Shown: positions 51,346 to 60,453, counted from the first letter of the stretch. The stretch: 64,000 nucleotides of DNA from CAVVEC01 sp963770485 (GCA_963770485.1 CAVYPX010000006.1:1-64000), one strand, 5' to 3'. Made by a program: numbers and translations. Notes: generated from the letters alone by a model not told the origin.

Positions 51346-51394
51346 GTTCGCTCCGCCGGACAGCCGGGGAGGGCTGTCCCCACGCCAGCTGCAT
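51346..51394. repeat. Palindromic repeat insertion (49 nt) that shifts the frame
   Basis: GGACAGCC (51358-51365), gggga plus one base, GGCTGTCC (51372-51379). Removing 49 nt restores the reading frame and joins conserved family residues FAEAE and FLPFAEGNF. Confidence 0.8.
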
Positions 51395-51925
51395 TTTCTG
51401 CCCTTTGCAGAGGGCAACTTCGCTACCCCCAGCGGCAAGGCGGAACTATACAGCGAGTCCGTCAAGGCTGAGGGTTTGGATCCAGTGGTGCAGTTCACAC
51501 CGCCCGGTGAATCGCGGCACAGTCAGCGGGCTAAGGCTTTTCCTCTGGAGCTATTGGCACGCAAGGCAGACAACTTTCTCAATTCCACATTCTCGAACTT
51601 ACCCACCATCCAGCAAATGGAGGAAGTAGGCTTGCTGGAGATGAATGCATCCGATGCCCGGCCGCGCGGGATTGCTGATGGCGATACTGTGCGCGTATTC
51701 AACCGGCGCGGAGATATCCACCTGAAAGCCAGAGTGAACGGCAGCGTGCAGGCTGGCGTAGTTTGCGCGCGACTCTACTGGGCCAAACTTTCTTCCGGAG
51801 GACGAAACATTAACGTCCTGACTTCGGAAAAACTTACCGACCTGGGCAACTCGGCTACGTTTTATTCCGTCTTGGTTGAAGTGGAGCTTTCCCGGCCGCC
51901 TTCCTAAGGGCAACCGAGGCGCGGG

Positions 51926-52065
51926 TAGTGGTGCAGTTTGATTTGTCATCCCGAGCAAGCGTTCTTTGCGCAGCGAGGGATCTGGGCGAGCCGCGCGAAC
52001 TGTCGCGCTCTGCGCGACAGCATAATCGCGCGTTTGGCTCGCTTCCTTATCAAACTGCACCCCTA
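51926..52065. repeat. Terminal-inverted-repeat element, copy 3 (140 bp)
   Basis: Left arm TAGTGGTGCAGTTTGAT; the right arm has one mismatch (CCCCTA in place of CCACTA). Inner stem CTGTCGCG/CGCGACAG (52000-52007, 52013-52020). It lies between the molybdopterin gene and bamA, in the same orientation as copy 4 after bamA. Confidence 0.9.
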
Positions 52066-52143
52066 CTGAGGCGCGCATTCTTGGACGGTCTCTACTGCTC
52101 TACCGTATAATTGCGGTTTTCCACACTCCCGTTAACTGAGGTA

Positions 52144-55059
52144 GTGGCGATTCTTCGCTCTCATCAGGATAGCCCTGCGGTATCGAAGGGCAAGTGCGAC
52201 ATACGGCGAACCCGGCTTCTCTTCGCGGGGCCATCTTCTTCATTCCTAAAGTCTTGTGACGTCGCGCGCCGTCCTTGGTTCGGTTTTCTGCTGAGTCTTT
52301 TCTTGCTTTGTGTGTCGGCCCTCGCCCAGCAGGACCTCATCACGGAGATCGACATTCACGGCAACCGGCGCATTCCTGCGGAGACGATCAAAGCTCGTAT
52401 CTTCACCCGCGTGGGCGATATTTACGATCAGGCGGCCATCGAGCGCGACTTCAACTCGTTGTGGAACACCGGCTATTTCGAAGACATCCGCTTTGAGCGC
52501 GAGGAAACTGCCAAGGGCTGGGCCATCCACATCTACGTCAAGGAACGGCCTACCATCCGGGACATCGAATATGTGGGACTAAATTCTGTCTCGAAAAGCG
52601 ATGTCCTCGACCGCTTCAAGGAAGCCAAGGTGGGACTCTCGGTGGAGAGCCAGTACGATCCGACCAAGGTGAAAAAGGCCGAGGTGACCATCAAAGAGTT
52701 ACTGGCGGAGCACGGCAGACAATTTTCTACGGTTCGGACCGAGGTTCGGCCCATTCCGCCCGCTGCCGTAAACATTACCTTCGTGGTCAAGGAGGGCCCC
52801 AAGGTCAAAGTGGGCAAGATTCACTTCGATGGCAATAAACATGTCAGCGGGCGCCTCCTGCGCGGCGCCATGAAGAATCTGAAGCCCATTGGGGTCCCGC
52901 ACTCCATCTTCCTGGAAAACCTTCTTTCCAAGACTTACGACGCCACCAAACTCGATGAGGACACCGAGCGGGTTCGGGCAGAGTACCAGAATCGCGGCTA
53001 CTTCAAGGTACTGGTCCAGGAACCCAAGACCAACATTCACGATACCGGACATGAGGGCCTCCATATCCCGCTGCTGCAGCACGGGCCGGGCAAAGCGGTG
53101 GACATCACCATGCCGATCGAGGAAGGCGATAAGTACGCTTTGGGTGGGATCACATTCAAGAACAACAAAGCAGTCGGTAACACCAAGGCCCTGCGTACAT
53201 TATTTCCCATCAAAGATGGCGATACCTTTGATCGCAGCAAAATCGCCAAGGGTTTGGAAAATCTACAGAAGGCCTATGGTCAACTTGGATACATCAACTT
53301 CACCTCCATTCCGAACACGACCTTCGACGAAGAGAAAAAACTGGTGTTCCTCGATATTGACGTGGACGAAGGTAAGCAGTTCTATGTTCGTCGAATCGAG
53401 TTCCAGGGAAACACGACCACTCGGGACAAAGTGATCCGCCGCGAAATCGTGCTGGAAGAAGGTCAGGTTTATAACCAGCAACTTTGGGAGTTGAGCCTGC
53501 AGCGGCTGAACCAGTTAGGCTTCTTCGAGAACTTAAAGGCTGATGACCCCAACGTCACCGAGCGGCATCTGAACGAAAAAGAAGGAACCGTAGACCTGAC
53601 TCTCAAGGTGAAGGAAAAGGGGAAGAACAGCATTGGGTTGACCGGAGGTGTCAGTGGTCTGGCCGGCACCTTCATCGGACTGAGTTACAGCACCAATAAC
53701 TTCCTCGGCTTGGGCGAAACTCTGAGTGTACAAGCCAACATCGGCAATCTGCAGCGCAGCTTGTCGTTTAGCTTTACCGAGCCTTACCTGTTCGATCGGC
53801 CGCTGCAGTTCGGGTTCACGGTCTACGGGACAAAGTTCATCTACGACCAGGCGCGGGAAGCAGCACTCCTCACCGGCCAGCAGGTCAGCTTACCCTCAGC
53901 CTTGCAGCAGAACCTTCAGAACTACACCCAGGCAAGTAAAGGCTTTTCGGTGAATCTTGCCTATCCGCTGCACCGCTCATTCAAAAGGGTGGGGATCAGT
54001 TACTCGCTGGACGACTCGTCGATCGTGGCGCTCACCACCGCGTCGCAGACACTGTTTAACTTCCTGGCGTTCAGCGGAATCAGCGGCCCCAATGCGCTCA
54101 ACGGCATTATTACCAGCAAAGTCACTCCCAGTTTTGCGAAGAACAGTCTGGACCGGGCGCTTTTCCCCCATCGTGGCAGCAGCCTTTATGTCGGCGCCGA
54201 AATTGCCGGCTTGGGCGGGACGGTCAGAACCATTCGTCCCGTCGTGTCCTACAAGCATTTCATGCCCGTGCAGAAAGGACGCAATACGGTCGGCTTTAAC
54301 GTACAAGGTTCTTTCTTGACCGGTTACGGCGGTCTGGTGCCGCCACCGTTTCAGCGTTTCTATGACGGCGGCGAAAATGACTTGCGCGGATTCGACATTC
54401 GTTCCATTTCGCCGGTTGCTTTCCTGCCGAACACAACCAGCATCCAATTGCGGAACCCGGACGGGTCGATCGTCCCCAAGAATCCTGCCAACCTTCTGCA
54501 AGGGGCGTACACCATCCCCGTACCGTTAGACCAGATTGTCTTTCCCGGCGGCGACTTCAGCTTGACCACCAACCTGGAATACCGCATCACTATCGCCGGG
54601 CCGGTAACTTTGGCTCCGTTCGTGGACACCGGAGTCGAGCCGATTCTCAGAGACTCGCAGTTGAAAATCAGCACCTCGCAACTGGATTTGATCAACAGCA
54701 CAGTTTTCGGCTGTCCCGCGCTCGACGTCGGCTTCAACTGCGTGGGAGGAAGCTCCATACCGTTCTCGCAGTACCTGAAACCGCTCGGCAACACCAACTG
54801 GAAACCTCGAATGTCTACGGGACTGGAATTGCAGGTTTTCCTGCCCGTGGTCAATGCTCCTTTCCGCATCTACTGGGCTTATAACCCGATCCGGCTCGAC
54901 ACACTCGCAAATTCTCCTATCCCCATCACCCGCACCATGTTCCCGTTGGGCGCTGCAGGGGACTACACTTACCAGCTCGCCAGGAACACTTACTCACCCC
55001 AGTACCTGCTGAGAGAACCGCGCAAGACCTTCCGCTTCACCGTGGCGACCACCTTCTAG
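52144..55059 (+). CDS. bamA: Outer membrane assembly factor BamA
   Basis: About 971 residues. After a signal-like stretch (WFGFLLSLFLLCVSALAQ) five POTRA domains follow, starting at DLITEIDIHGNRRIP, IRDIEYVGLNSVS, VKVGKIHFDGNKHVS, YALGGITFKNNKAVG and YVRRIEFQGNTTTRD. A 16-strand barrel (Omp85) ends in FTVATTF, and LRGFDIRS is the conserved lid-loop motif. BamA inserts outer-membrane proteins. The start is uncertain: TTG 52111 lies on a TATAAT (52106-52111), so GTG 52144 or a later codon is more likely. Two repeat elements flank the gene. ompH/skp follows. Confidence 0.94.
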   Translation: MAILRSHQDSPAVSKGKCDIRRTRLLFAGPSSSFLKSCDVARRPWFGFLLSLFLLCVSALAQQDLITEIDIHGNRRIPAETIKARIFTRVGDIYDQAAIERDFNSLWNTGYFEDIRFEREETAKGWAIHIYVKERPTIRDIEYVGLNSVSKSDVLDRFKEAKVGLSVESQYDPTKVKKAEVTIKELLAEHGRQFSTVRTEVRPIPPAAVNITFVVKEGPKVKVGKIHFDGNKHVSGRLLRGAMKNLKPIGVPHSIFLENLLSKTYDATKLDEDTERVRAEYQNRGYFKVLVQEPKTNIHDTGHEGLHIPLLQHGPGKAVDITMPIEEGDKYALGGITFKNNKAVGNTKALRTLFPIKDGDTFDRSKIAKGLENLQKAYGQLGYINFTSIPNTTFDEEKKLVFLDIDVDEGKQFYVRRIEFQGNTTTRDKVIRREIVLEEGQVYNQQLWELSLQRLNQLGFFENLKADDPNVTERHLNEKEGTVDLTLKVKEKGKNSIGLTGGVSGLAGTFIGLSYSTNNFLGLGETLSVQANIGNLQRSLSFSFTEPYLFDRPLQFGFTVYGTKFIYDQAREAALLTGQQVSLPSALQQNLQNYTQASKGFSVNLAYPLHRSFKRVGISYSLDDSSIVALTTASQTLFNFLAFSGISGPNALNGIITSKVTPSFAKNSLDRALFPHRGSSLYVGAEIAGLGGTVRTIRPVVSYKHFMPVQKGRNTVGFNVQGSFLTGYGGLVPPPFQRFYDGGENDLRGFDIRSISPVAFLPNTTSIQLRNPDGSIVPKNPANLLQGAYTIPVPLDQIVFPGGDFSLTTNLEYRITIAGPVTLAPFVDTGVEPILRDSQLKISTSQLDLINSTVFGCPALDVGFNCVGGSSIPFSQYLKPLGNTNWKPRMSTGLELQVFLPVVNAPFRIYWAYNPIRLDTLANSPIPITRTMFPLGAAGDYTYQLARNTYSPQYLLREPRKTFRFTVATTF

Positions 55060-55190
55060 CAAGCCCGGCCTCACGTTAGGCGTGAAGAGCGACAGCACAG
55101 TGAGTTTTAGGTCTTCACAGTCTCAGACCCAAAGCATGAATGCTCAGGTTGACGCTTGAAGCCTGAGCCCTAAGGCCAGAAGCAGAGGGG

Positions 55191-55330
55191 TAGTGGTGCA
55201 GTTTGATTTGTCATCCCGAGTGAGCGTTCTCTGCGAAGCGAGGGATCTGGGCGAGCCGCGCGAAGCGTCGCGTCCTTTGCGACGCCACAATCGCGCGTTC
55301 GGCTCGCTTCCTCATCAAACTGCACCACTA
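55191..55330. repeat. Terminal-inverted-repeat element, copy 4 (140 bp)
   Basis: Perfect 17-bp arms; inner stem GCGTCGC/GCGACGC, changed at two positions relative to copies 1 and 3 with pairing kept. It sits between bamA and ompH in the same orientation as copy 3. Confidence 0.92.
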
Positions 55331-55577
55331 CCAACCGAAGCCAGAGTTTGACGCTGGGGCAACAGAGTTCCTATAATAGTTGCCGTCAACGCCCTGAAAA
55401 CTGAACGATACGGGGTGGTCACCACTGGCAGAATGCCGTGTGGAAGGCTGGGAGTTCGACCTGCCTTTCCCGTTCGTTCGCATGGCCTGGTTGAGGCAGG
55501 ACGCGGTGCGGCACTGTCTGTGAAAAAGATCTGAGCAAAATTCCCGGGAACAATTTCCAAGGAGTTCAAGCATCCTC

Positions 55578-56291
55578 ATGACAAGCAAGTTTGTGCGGTT
55601 TCTTCTGGCCCCTGTGTTCGTGCTCGCGGTGTCGGCCCTGGCGCAAACCGCCAGCGCGAATCCCGCGCTGCCCCCTGCTCCCAGCGCCACATCGACGACC
55701 TCCGAACCGGTTGCCACCGGTACAGGCAACAAGCTGGGTACGATCAACATCACGGAGGCGATCTATGCCAGCAATGAAGGCCAGCGCGACTTCGAAGCCC
55801 TCAGCAAGAAGCTGGAGCCGAAGCAGACCGAGTTGAAAGGTCTGAATGATGAAGTGGAAAGCCTGAAAAAGCAGCTCAACACTCAAGGGGACAAACTCAA
55901 CGAAGATTCGCGCGCCACCTTGGTGAAGCAGATCGAGCAGAAACAGAAGTCTTTGGAACGTTCTGTCCAGGACGCCCGGGATGACGCTCAGAACCAGCAG
56001 AATGAGATCGCCCAGCGCATCCTGCAGAAGATGGCTCCCGTCATCGTAAAGTTCGCCGGCGACAGAGGGTTCGGTGTCATCATTGACACTTCCAACCCTT
56101 GGCCGCAGGGGCCGGTGCTGTGGGCCAATGCCTCGGTGGATATTACCAAAGCAATCGTTGATGCCTACAACGTGCAGTCCGGAGTACCGGCGCCTGCTAA
56201 GCCTGCGGCCGCCAAACCGGCTGGCACGGGCGCTAAGTCCGCAGCTCCAGCCACCACCAAGCCCCAGACTGGAACCCAGGCTCCCAAGTAA
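55578..56291 (+). CDS. OmpH/Skp-family periplasmic chaperone
   Basis: 237 residues. A signal peptide (FLLAPVFVLAVSALAQTASA) is followed by a short strand (KLGTINITEAIYASNEGQRDFEAL), a long Lys/Gln/Asp-rich coiled coil (about 75-155) and a return strand (FGVIIDTSNPW). This is the jellyfish-like Skp architecture: trimers hold unfolded outer-membrane proteins on the way to BamA. The C-terminal Pro/Ala/Lys-rich extension is not in E. coli Skp. Gene order bamA-skp is conserved in bacteria. Confidence 0.9.
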   Translation: MTSKFVRFLLAPVFVLAVSALAQTASANPALPPAPSATSTTSEPVATGTGNKLGTINITEAIYASNEGQRDFEALSKKLEPKQTELKGLNDEVESLKKQLNTQGDKLNEDSRATLVKQIEQKQKSLERSVQDARDDAQNQQNEIAQRILQKMAPVIVKFAGDRGFGVIIDTSNPWPQGPVLWANASVDITKAIVDAYNVQSGVPAPAKPAAAKPAGTGAKSAAPATTKPQTGTQAPK

Positions 56292-56326
56292 TTCGCGACA
56301 CCTTAGGTACGAGAAAAGTTCCCATC

Positions 56327-56355
56327 AGGCTGCGCTCCGCGCAGCCTTTTGTTCT
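56327..56355 (+). terminator. Intrinsic terminator after ompH
   Basis: AGGCTGCGC-tcc-GCGCAGCCT (56327-56347) followed by TTTGTTCT. Confidence 0.82.
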
Positions 56356-56443
56356 GCTTGTTCTTCCGAAATCGACCCGATTGATCGCCGAACCACCGCC
56401 TGGCCGGTGTCTGTAGAGAGTGCGCACATCTCAGGAGGACACC

Positions 56444-57178
56444 ATGTTAGCGGATTCATTATGCGACTCTCCTTGGGCCGCCAATTCGCGGCGCGGCTGG
56501 ACGACGCTGGTTTCGTTCGCCTTGCAGGGTCTCGCAGTTGGAGGCCTGCTATTGCTGCCTCTTCTCTACACTCAAGGTCTGCCGCAACTCCAATTGATGG
56601 CGGCTCTAGTGGCCCCTGCACCGCCGCCCGCGCCTCCCTCGGGACATTTTCGGAGCGCTCACCAGTCCACCAGCAATTTGTCCTCAGAGGGCAAGATAAT
56701 CGCGCCGCCCTCGGTGCCCAGAAACGTGGCGCCAATTGTCGAATCCGTCGCGCCGCCGCCGGTGGACGTGGGCGAGATCGGCATTCCTGGCGGCACGGGG
56801 AATGCCTCCAGCAGGAGTGCCGTCCTGGACTCGATCGGCACGGAGCTCACTGCTAAGGTTCTTCCACCGCCACCCGTTCCGGCGGCACGCCCGCTGCGCG
56901 TGTCCCACATAATGGAAGGCAATCTCATCCATCGCGTACAGCCGGAATATCCGCCGTTGGCGCGGCAGGCGCGGGTTCAGGGAACAGTCGTGCTGCGCGC
57001 GGTGATTAGCCGGGAGGGCAAAATTGAGAATCTGCAGGTGCTCAACGGTCATCCCCTGCTGGTGCAGGCCGCCATGGACGCAGTTCGCCAGTGGCGCTAT
57101 CGCCCGTATTACCTCAACAATGAACCGGTAGAAGTAGAAACGCAGGTGACGGTGAACTTTACGCTCTCGGGCGGATAG
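56444..57178 (+). CDS. TonB-family protein
   Basis: 244 residues from ATG 56444 (AGGAGG 5 nt upstream). An N-terminal transmembrane helix (SFALQGLAVGGLLLLPLL) is followed by a Pro-rich region (APAPPPAPPSG) and the C-terminal TonB domain: IHRVQPEYPPLARQARVQGTVVLRAVISREG and MDAVRQWRYRPYYLNNEPVEV. It would transmit energy to TonB-dependent receptors such as the two Oar-like proteins. No exbBD genes adjacent. Confidence 0.9.
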   Translation: MLADSLCDSPWAANSRRGWTTLVSFALQGLAVGGLLLLPLLYTQGLPQLQLMAALVAPAPPPAPPSGHFRSAHQSTSNLSSEGKIIAPPSVPRNVAPIVESVAPPPVDVGEIGIPGGTGNASSRSAVLDSIGTELTAKVLPPPPVPAARPLRVSHIMEGNLIHRVQPEYPPLARQARVQGTVVLRAVISREGKIENLQVLNGHPLLVQAAMDAVRQWRYRPYYLNNEPVEVETQVTVNFTLSGG

Positions 57179-57270
57179 CCCAGCTGTTTTTCGTGAGTCC
57201 AGGATCGGCAACTGTTGCCAGGAGCCAAGGCGTAGCACCGCAGTAACCGGAGAACGGCGGCTGCGCCCGT

Positions 57271-57276
57271 TATAAT
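57271..57276 (+). promoter_or_regulatory. -10 box (TATAAT) of alr
   Basis: TTATAAT ends 8 nt before GTG 57285, with no Shine-Dalgarno: predicted leaderless transcript. Confidence 0.55.
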
Positions 57277-57284
57277 CGTTCAAA

Positions 57285-58457
57285 GTGGCCACCATCGAAA
57301 TTGCCAAGCGGGTTGCGACCCGGCCTACCTGGGCTGAGGTATCGCTCGCAGCCTTACGGCACAACTTTCGCACGGTGCAGCGGCGCATCGGGACTGGTGT
57401 GGACATCTGCGCCATCGTAAAGGCCGACGCCTACGGGCATGGTGCGGTGGAATGCGCACGGGCGCTCGAGCAGGAGGGCGCGGGCTGGTTTGGCGTGACC
57501 TCGCTGGACGAAGCGATTCCGCTCCGCGACGGCGGTGTTCGTGGCCGCATCCTTCTGCTCACCGGCTTCTGGCGTGGTGAAGAGGAAGAAATCGTTCGCC
57601 TGAAGTTGACCCCCACGGTCTGGGAAACGGCGCAAATCGAGTTACTCGAAAAAGCTGCCGCCAGCATCGGAGTGCGCCAGCATGCCGTTCATTTGAAGGT
57701 GGACACTGGCATGGGCCGGCTCGGGGTCGCGCCCGAGGATTTGCCCGGAGTCTGTTCAGCGCTGAAATCGTCGCCTCACCTTTCGCTTGAAGGGCTTTCC
57801 ACCCACTTGGCTTCCTCCGAGGTGCTGGACGCGCCATCGGTGCCGGAACAGTTGAAGTCGTTTGAAGAAGTGCGCCGCCTGTTGCGGAACGAAGGAATCG
57901 ATCCGCCCCTGATTCACGCTGCCAACACCGGTGCCGTCATCTCACGCCCCGAATCCTGGAACACCATGGTGCGGCCCGGAATCGCGCTCTACGGTTATTA
58001 TCTTCCCTTCGAACGAGCCGGCCGCGAGGTCAGTGGCAAAGCCTTACGGCTCGACGTGAAGCCGGTGTTGACCTGGAAGACTCGTGTTCTCGCGCTGAGG
58101 GATGTGCGCGCCAATCAGGCCCTGGGTTACGGTGGAATCTATGTCACCAAGGCTCCAGCACGAATCGCCGTGCTCCCGGTAGGGTACGCTGATGGATTCA
58201 ACCGCGCGCTTTCTTCCCGCGGCCGGGTGATTGTGCGCGAACATTACGCGCCTATCGTGGGGCGCATTTCGATGGATCTCACGCTCGTGGACGTGACCGG
58301 CCTTCCCGGAATCGCCGTGGGAGACGAAGCGATATTGCTGGGCTCCTCGGATGGCCTGGATGTCGACGCGCGCGAACATGCAGCACTGGCCAATACCGTT
58401 CTTTACGAGATTCTCTGCGGAATCTCCAAGCGGGTACCGAGGAGATACATCGGTTAG
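57285..58457 (+). CDS. alr: Alanine racemase
   Basis: 390 residues, normal length. The PLP lysine is in AIVKADAYGHG (Lys46); other signatures are HLKVDTGMGRLGV, THLASSE, WNTMVRPGIALYGYY, NQALGYGGIYVT and GRISMDLTLVDVT. It makes D-alanine for peptidoglycan in the cytosol. GTG 57285 fits the family start and the leaderless-type promoter. Its stop overlaps the convergent small gene by 4 bp. Confidence 0.96.
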   Translation: MATIEIAKRVATRPTWAEVSLAALRHNFRTVQRRIGTGVDICAIVKADAYGHGAVECARALEQEGAGWFGVTSLDEAIPLRDGGVRGRILLLTGFWRGEEEEIVRLKLTPTVWETAQIELLEKAAASIGVRQHAVHLKVDTGMGRLGVAPEDLPGVCSALKSSPHLSLEGLSTHLASSEVLDAPSVPEQLKSFEEVRRLLRNEGIDPPLIHAANTGAVISRPESWNTMVRPGIALYGYYLPFERAGREVSGKALRLDVKPVLTWKTRVLALRDVRANQALGYGGIYVTKAPARIAVLPVGYADGFNRALSSRGRVIVREHYAPIVGRISMDLTLVDVTGLPGIAVGDEAILLGSSDGLDVDAREHAALANTVLYEILCGISKRVPRRYIG

Positions 58458-58684
58458 CTGCCCTTTCTCTGACCGGTCGGGGCTGAGTTAAGTGTGCCGA
58501 GCTCTACATACAACTGACGGATTCTTTCAACCACCCTGTCGTATTCCTCCAGCTCTGCCGGCGTAAAGCCTACAAAGGCCTCCCACTTCGTCAGTTCTAT
58601 CTGCTGCTGGAATAGACGATCCAACTCAGCCATAATTTGCTTGACCTGATCGCTGCTCGAACGACGCTTACCGCTGGATTTCAT
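58454..58684 (-). CDS. Small helical hypothetical protein
   Basis: 76 residues, mostly helical and charged (QVKQIMAELDRLFQQQIELTKWEAF, FTPAELEEYDRVVERIRQLYVEL). No family recognised. It converges on alr with a 4-bp overlap. The regular amphipathic pattern argues for a real gene. Confidence 0.55.
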   Translation of the reverse strand: MKSSGKRRSSSDQVKQIMAELDRLFQQQIELTKWEAFVGFTPAELEEYDRVVERIRQLYVELGTLNSAPTGQRKGS

Positions 58685-58857
58685 GGCCTACTCGAGAAAT
58701 TCCTGGGATGTACTGATCTCCTCTATGTTCAGGCGAGGCGGGAGGAGAGTTGTCAGCCGATTGTCAAGGGATTGTTGTTTGAGAAATTCAATACGGAGGC
58801 TCGATACCGCAGTTAGGCTCACCGAAGGCCTGAGAGTCTGCTGAAAAACATGAATCC

Positions 58858-58949
58858 TTGTCATTCCGAGGAGCGAAGGCGACGAGGAATCTGCAGTTTT
58901 TCTTGCCCTGCGAAGAACTACAGATCCCTCGCTCCGCTCGGGATGACAA
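58858..58949. repeat. Palindromic 'gtcattccgag' repeat
   Basis: TTGTCATTCCGAG at the left pairs with CTCGGGATGACAA at the right; inside, GGAATCTG pairs with CAGATCC. About 92 bp in non-coding DNA. Same family ends as 14300-14441 and the lipB insert. Confidence 0.8.
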
Positions 58950-58988
58950 TGGGCTAGAATTTTTCAACAAGTTGCTAAGCATGCGATC

Positions 58989-59198
58989 TCAGACCGCGCG
59001 TTCTTTTCTTGCTTCCATATACTTGCGCAGAATGGCATTGATCACGGTCTGATAGCCTCTCCCGTGCTTACGGAAAAACGTCAGAACATCGGGATCAATC
59101 CGCAAGGTAATCTGCTTCTTGGGTCCCGGCCCAGACTTGTTCTTCTTGAGCACTCCCTTGAAAACAGCGGCTTCATCCTTCTCGCCGCCTCCGCGCAT
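58989..59198 (-). CDS. brnA: BrnA-type antitoxin, orphan
   Basis: 69 residues. ITLRIDPDVLTFFRKHGRGYQTVINAILRKYM is the ribbon-helix-helix domain of BrnA antitoxins. The BrnT RNase toxin gene normally lies immediately upstream and overlaps it; here the upstream 140 bases (59199-59334) contain no toxin ORF. The N-terminal part (EAAVFKGVLKKNK) is basic. It could be a leftover or act on a distant toxin. Confidence 0.8.
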   Translation of the reverse strand: MRGGGEKDEAAVFKGVLKKNKSGPGPKKQITLRIDPDVLTFFRKHGRGYQTVINAILRKYMEARKERAV

Positions 59199-59334
59199 GT
59201 ATGCGGCTCCGCGAAATCCGCTTACTCACGTCTGATGAGCCCTAACTCTTACATGTTCCCATCCAATGCTGATTGCTGCGTTTCGCTGCTGCTTTCCTGA
59301 CCGCGTTCTCTCAATTTGCTATGCTGAATAGTTT

Positions 59335-60453
59335 ATGCCCTCGCGCTACGCACAGTGGATGTATGGCTGGGAGACGCGGCTCACGTCGGTGGACAACAAT
59401 CGCGTGGTGCGCCCGCTGGAATGGGGTGTGGAATGGGCTCGGGACTGGCCTTGCCGCAACGGTTTTGCGCCCGGGTATGTGCCCGCTGATGGTGAAAGCT
59501 TCCTGCGTGAGTACAACCGGCGGATCGTAGCCTCGAGCGACGAATTTTATTCGTACGCGAAGCCGGCGGACTTTCGCCTCGAGCGGCGCGAGGTTGAGGT
59601 CTTCAGCACGCGCGAGGTTCCGGACCCCGCATTGGAGAAAAGAGTCCGCGGCACCTCCACCGAGTTTCTGCGTTTCACCTCGCCCGTCCACACCCCGTTT
59701 CCGGAAAATAATCTGGTAAATGCGCGCTGGTTTCCGGCGCGAGGAAAACGTGCGCTCGTACTGCTGCCGCACTGGAACTCAGATGCCCTGGCCTATAGCA
59801 GCTTGTGCCGCGTGTTGAATCTTCTGGGCATTTCAGTTTTGCGTTTGAGCATGCCGTACCACGACATCCGCCGGCCGGCGGAGATCCAGCGCGCCGATTA
59901 CGCTGTCTCCGCCAACATCGGGCGCACCCTCGATGCTTCGCGTCAGGGCGTGATTGATGTCCGTTGCTGCCTGGATTGGCTCGAATCCCAGGGATACAGC
60001 CGTCTTGGCGTGGTGGGCACCAGCCTCGGCTCTTGCTACGCTTTTCTGGCCGCCGCCCATGACCCGCGCATTCGCGTGGCGGCATTCAATCATGCTTCCA
60101 CATATGTCGCCGATGTGGTGTGGCACGGACAGTCCACGCGCCATATTCGCGAAGGAGTGGAGAGCCAGATTGATCTGGAAAGGCTGCGAGCCCTCTGGAG
60201 CGCGGCCAGCCCCATGTCGTACTTCCAGCAATTCGCTCGCTGGCCAAGGAAGTCTCTCATTATTTACGCGCGATATGACCTGACTTTCCTTCCCCAATTG
60301 TCCCGGGAAGTGGTGGAAGAATTCGGGCGACGCAGGCTGGATCACAAAGTAGTGGTGCTGCCCTGCGGGCACTACACCACTGGCGAAGCCCCCTACAAAT
60401 ACATGGATGGCTGGCACATGGCGTCGTTCTTGCGCACAGCGTTTGAGAGCTAA
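59335..60453 (+). CDS. Alpha/beta hydrolase
   Basis: 372 residues. Seen: LLPHWNSDALAYSSLCRVLN, RLSMPYHDIRRP, the nucleophile elbow GVVGTSLGSC (Ser), the acid in IYARYDLTFLP (Asp) and the histidine in PCGHYTTGE. The N-terminal 130 residues form an additional domain with DEFYSYAKPADF. It looks like the DUF2048/abhydrolase-18 type esterases. Substrate unknown. A membrane-protein gene follows after 16 bp. Confidence 0.85.
   Translation: MPSRYAQWMYGWETRLTSVDNNRVVRPLEWGVEWARDWPCRNGFAPGYVPADGESFLREYNRRIVASSDEFYSYAKPADFRLERREVEVFSTREVPDPALEKRVRGTSTEFLRFTSPVHTPFPENNLVNARWFPARGKRALVLLPHWNSDALAYSSLCRVLNLLGISVLRLSMPYHDIRRPAEIQRADYAVSANIGRTLDASRQGVIDVRCCLDWLESQGYSRLGVVGTSLGSCYAFLAAAHDPRIRVAAFNHASTYVADVVWHGQSTRHIREGVESQIDLERLRALWSAASPMSYFQQFARWPRKSLIIYARYDLTFLPQLSREVVEEFGRRRLDHKVVVLPCGHYTTGEAPYKYMDGWHMASFLRTAFES

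Larger units (their letters stand above)
49726..51907 (+). pseudogene. Molybdopterin oxidoreductase (formate-dehydrogenase-like), frameshifted by a repeat insertion
   Basis: The N-terminal 4Fe-4S site CPHDCPDACG ... FLCAK is intact, as are SYGGTLGLLNGSV, the Mo-bis-MGD domains (VVIDPYRTRTASCADSYLPI, NPGTDAALALAM) and LPATTFFEHKD. Two palindromic repeats are inserted. The first (about 49940-50005) adds some 22 residues in frame between RVGPKG and TFERISWDEAL. The second, 49 nt at 51346-51394, comes between NFAEAE and FLPFAEGNFATPSGKAEL and shifts the frame by +1. The rest, including the C-terminal dinucleotide-binding domain to 51907, continues in another frame. A sequencing error is less likely because the insert itself explains the shift. 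Without it, one protein of about 700 residues is expected. Confidence 0.85.
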
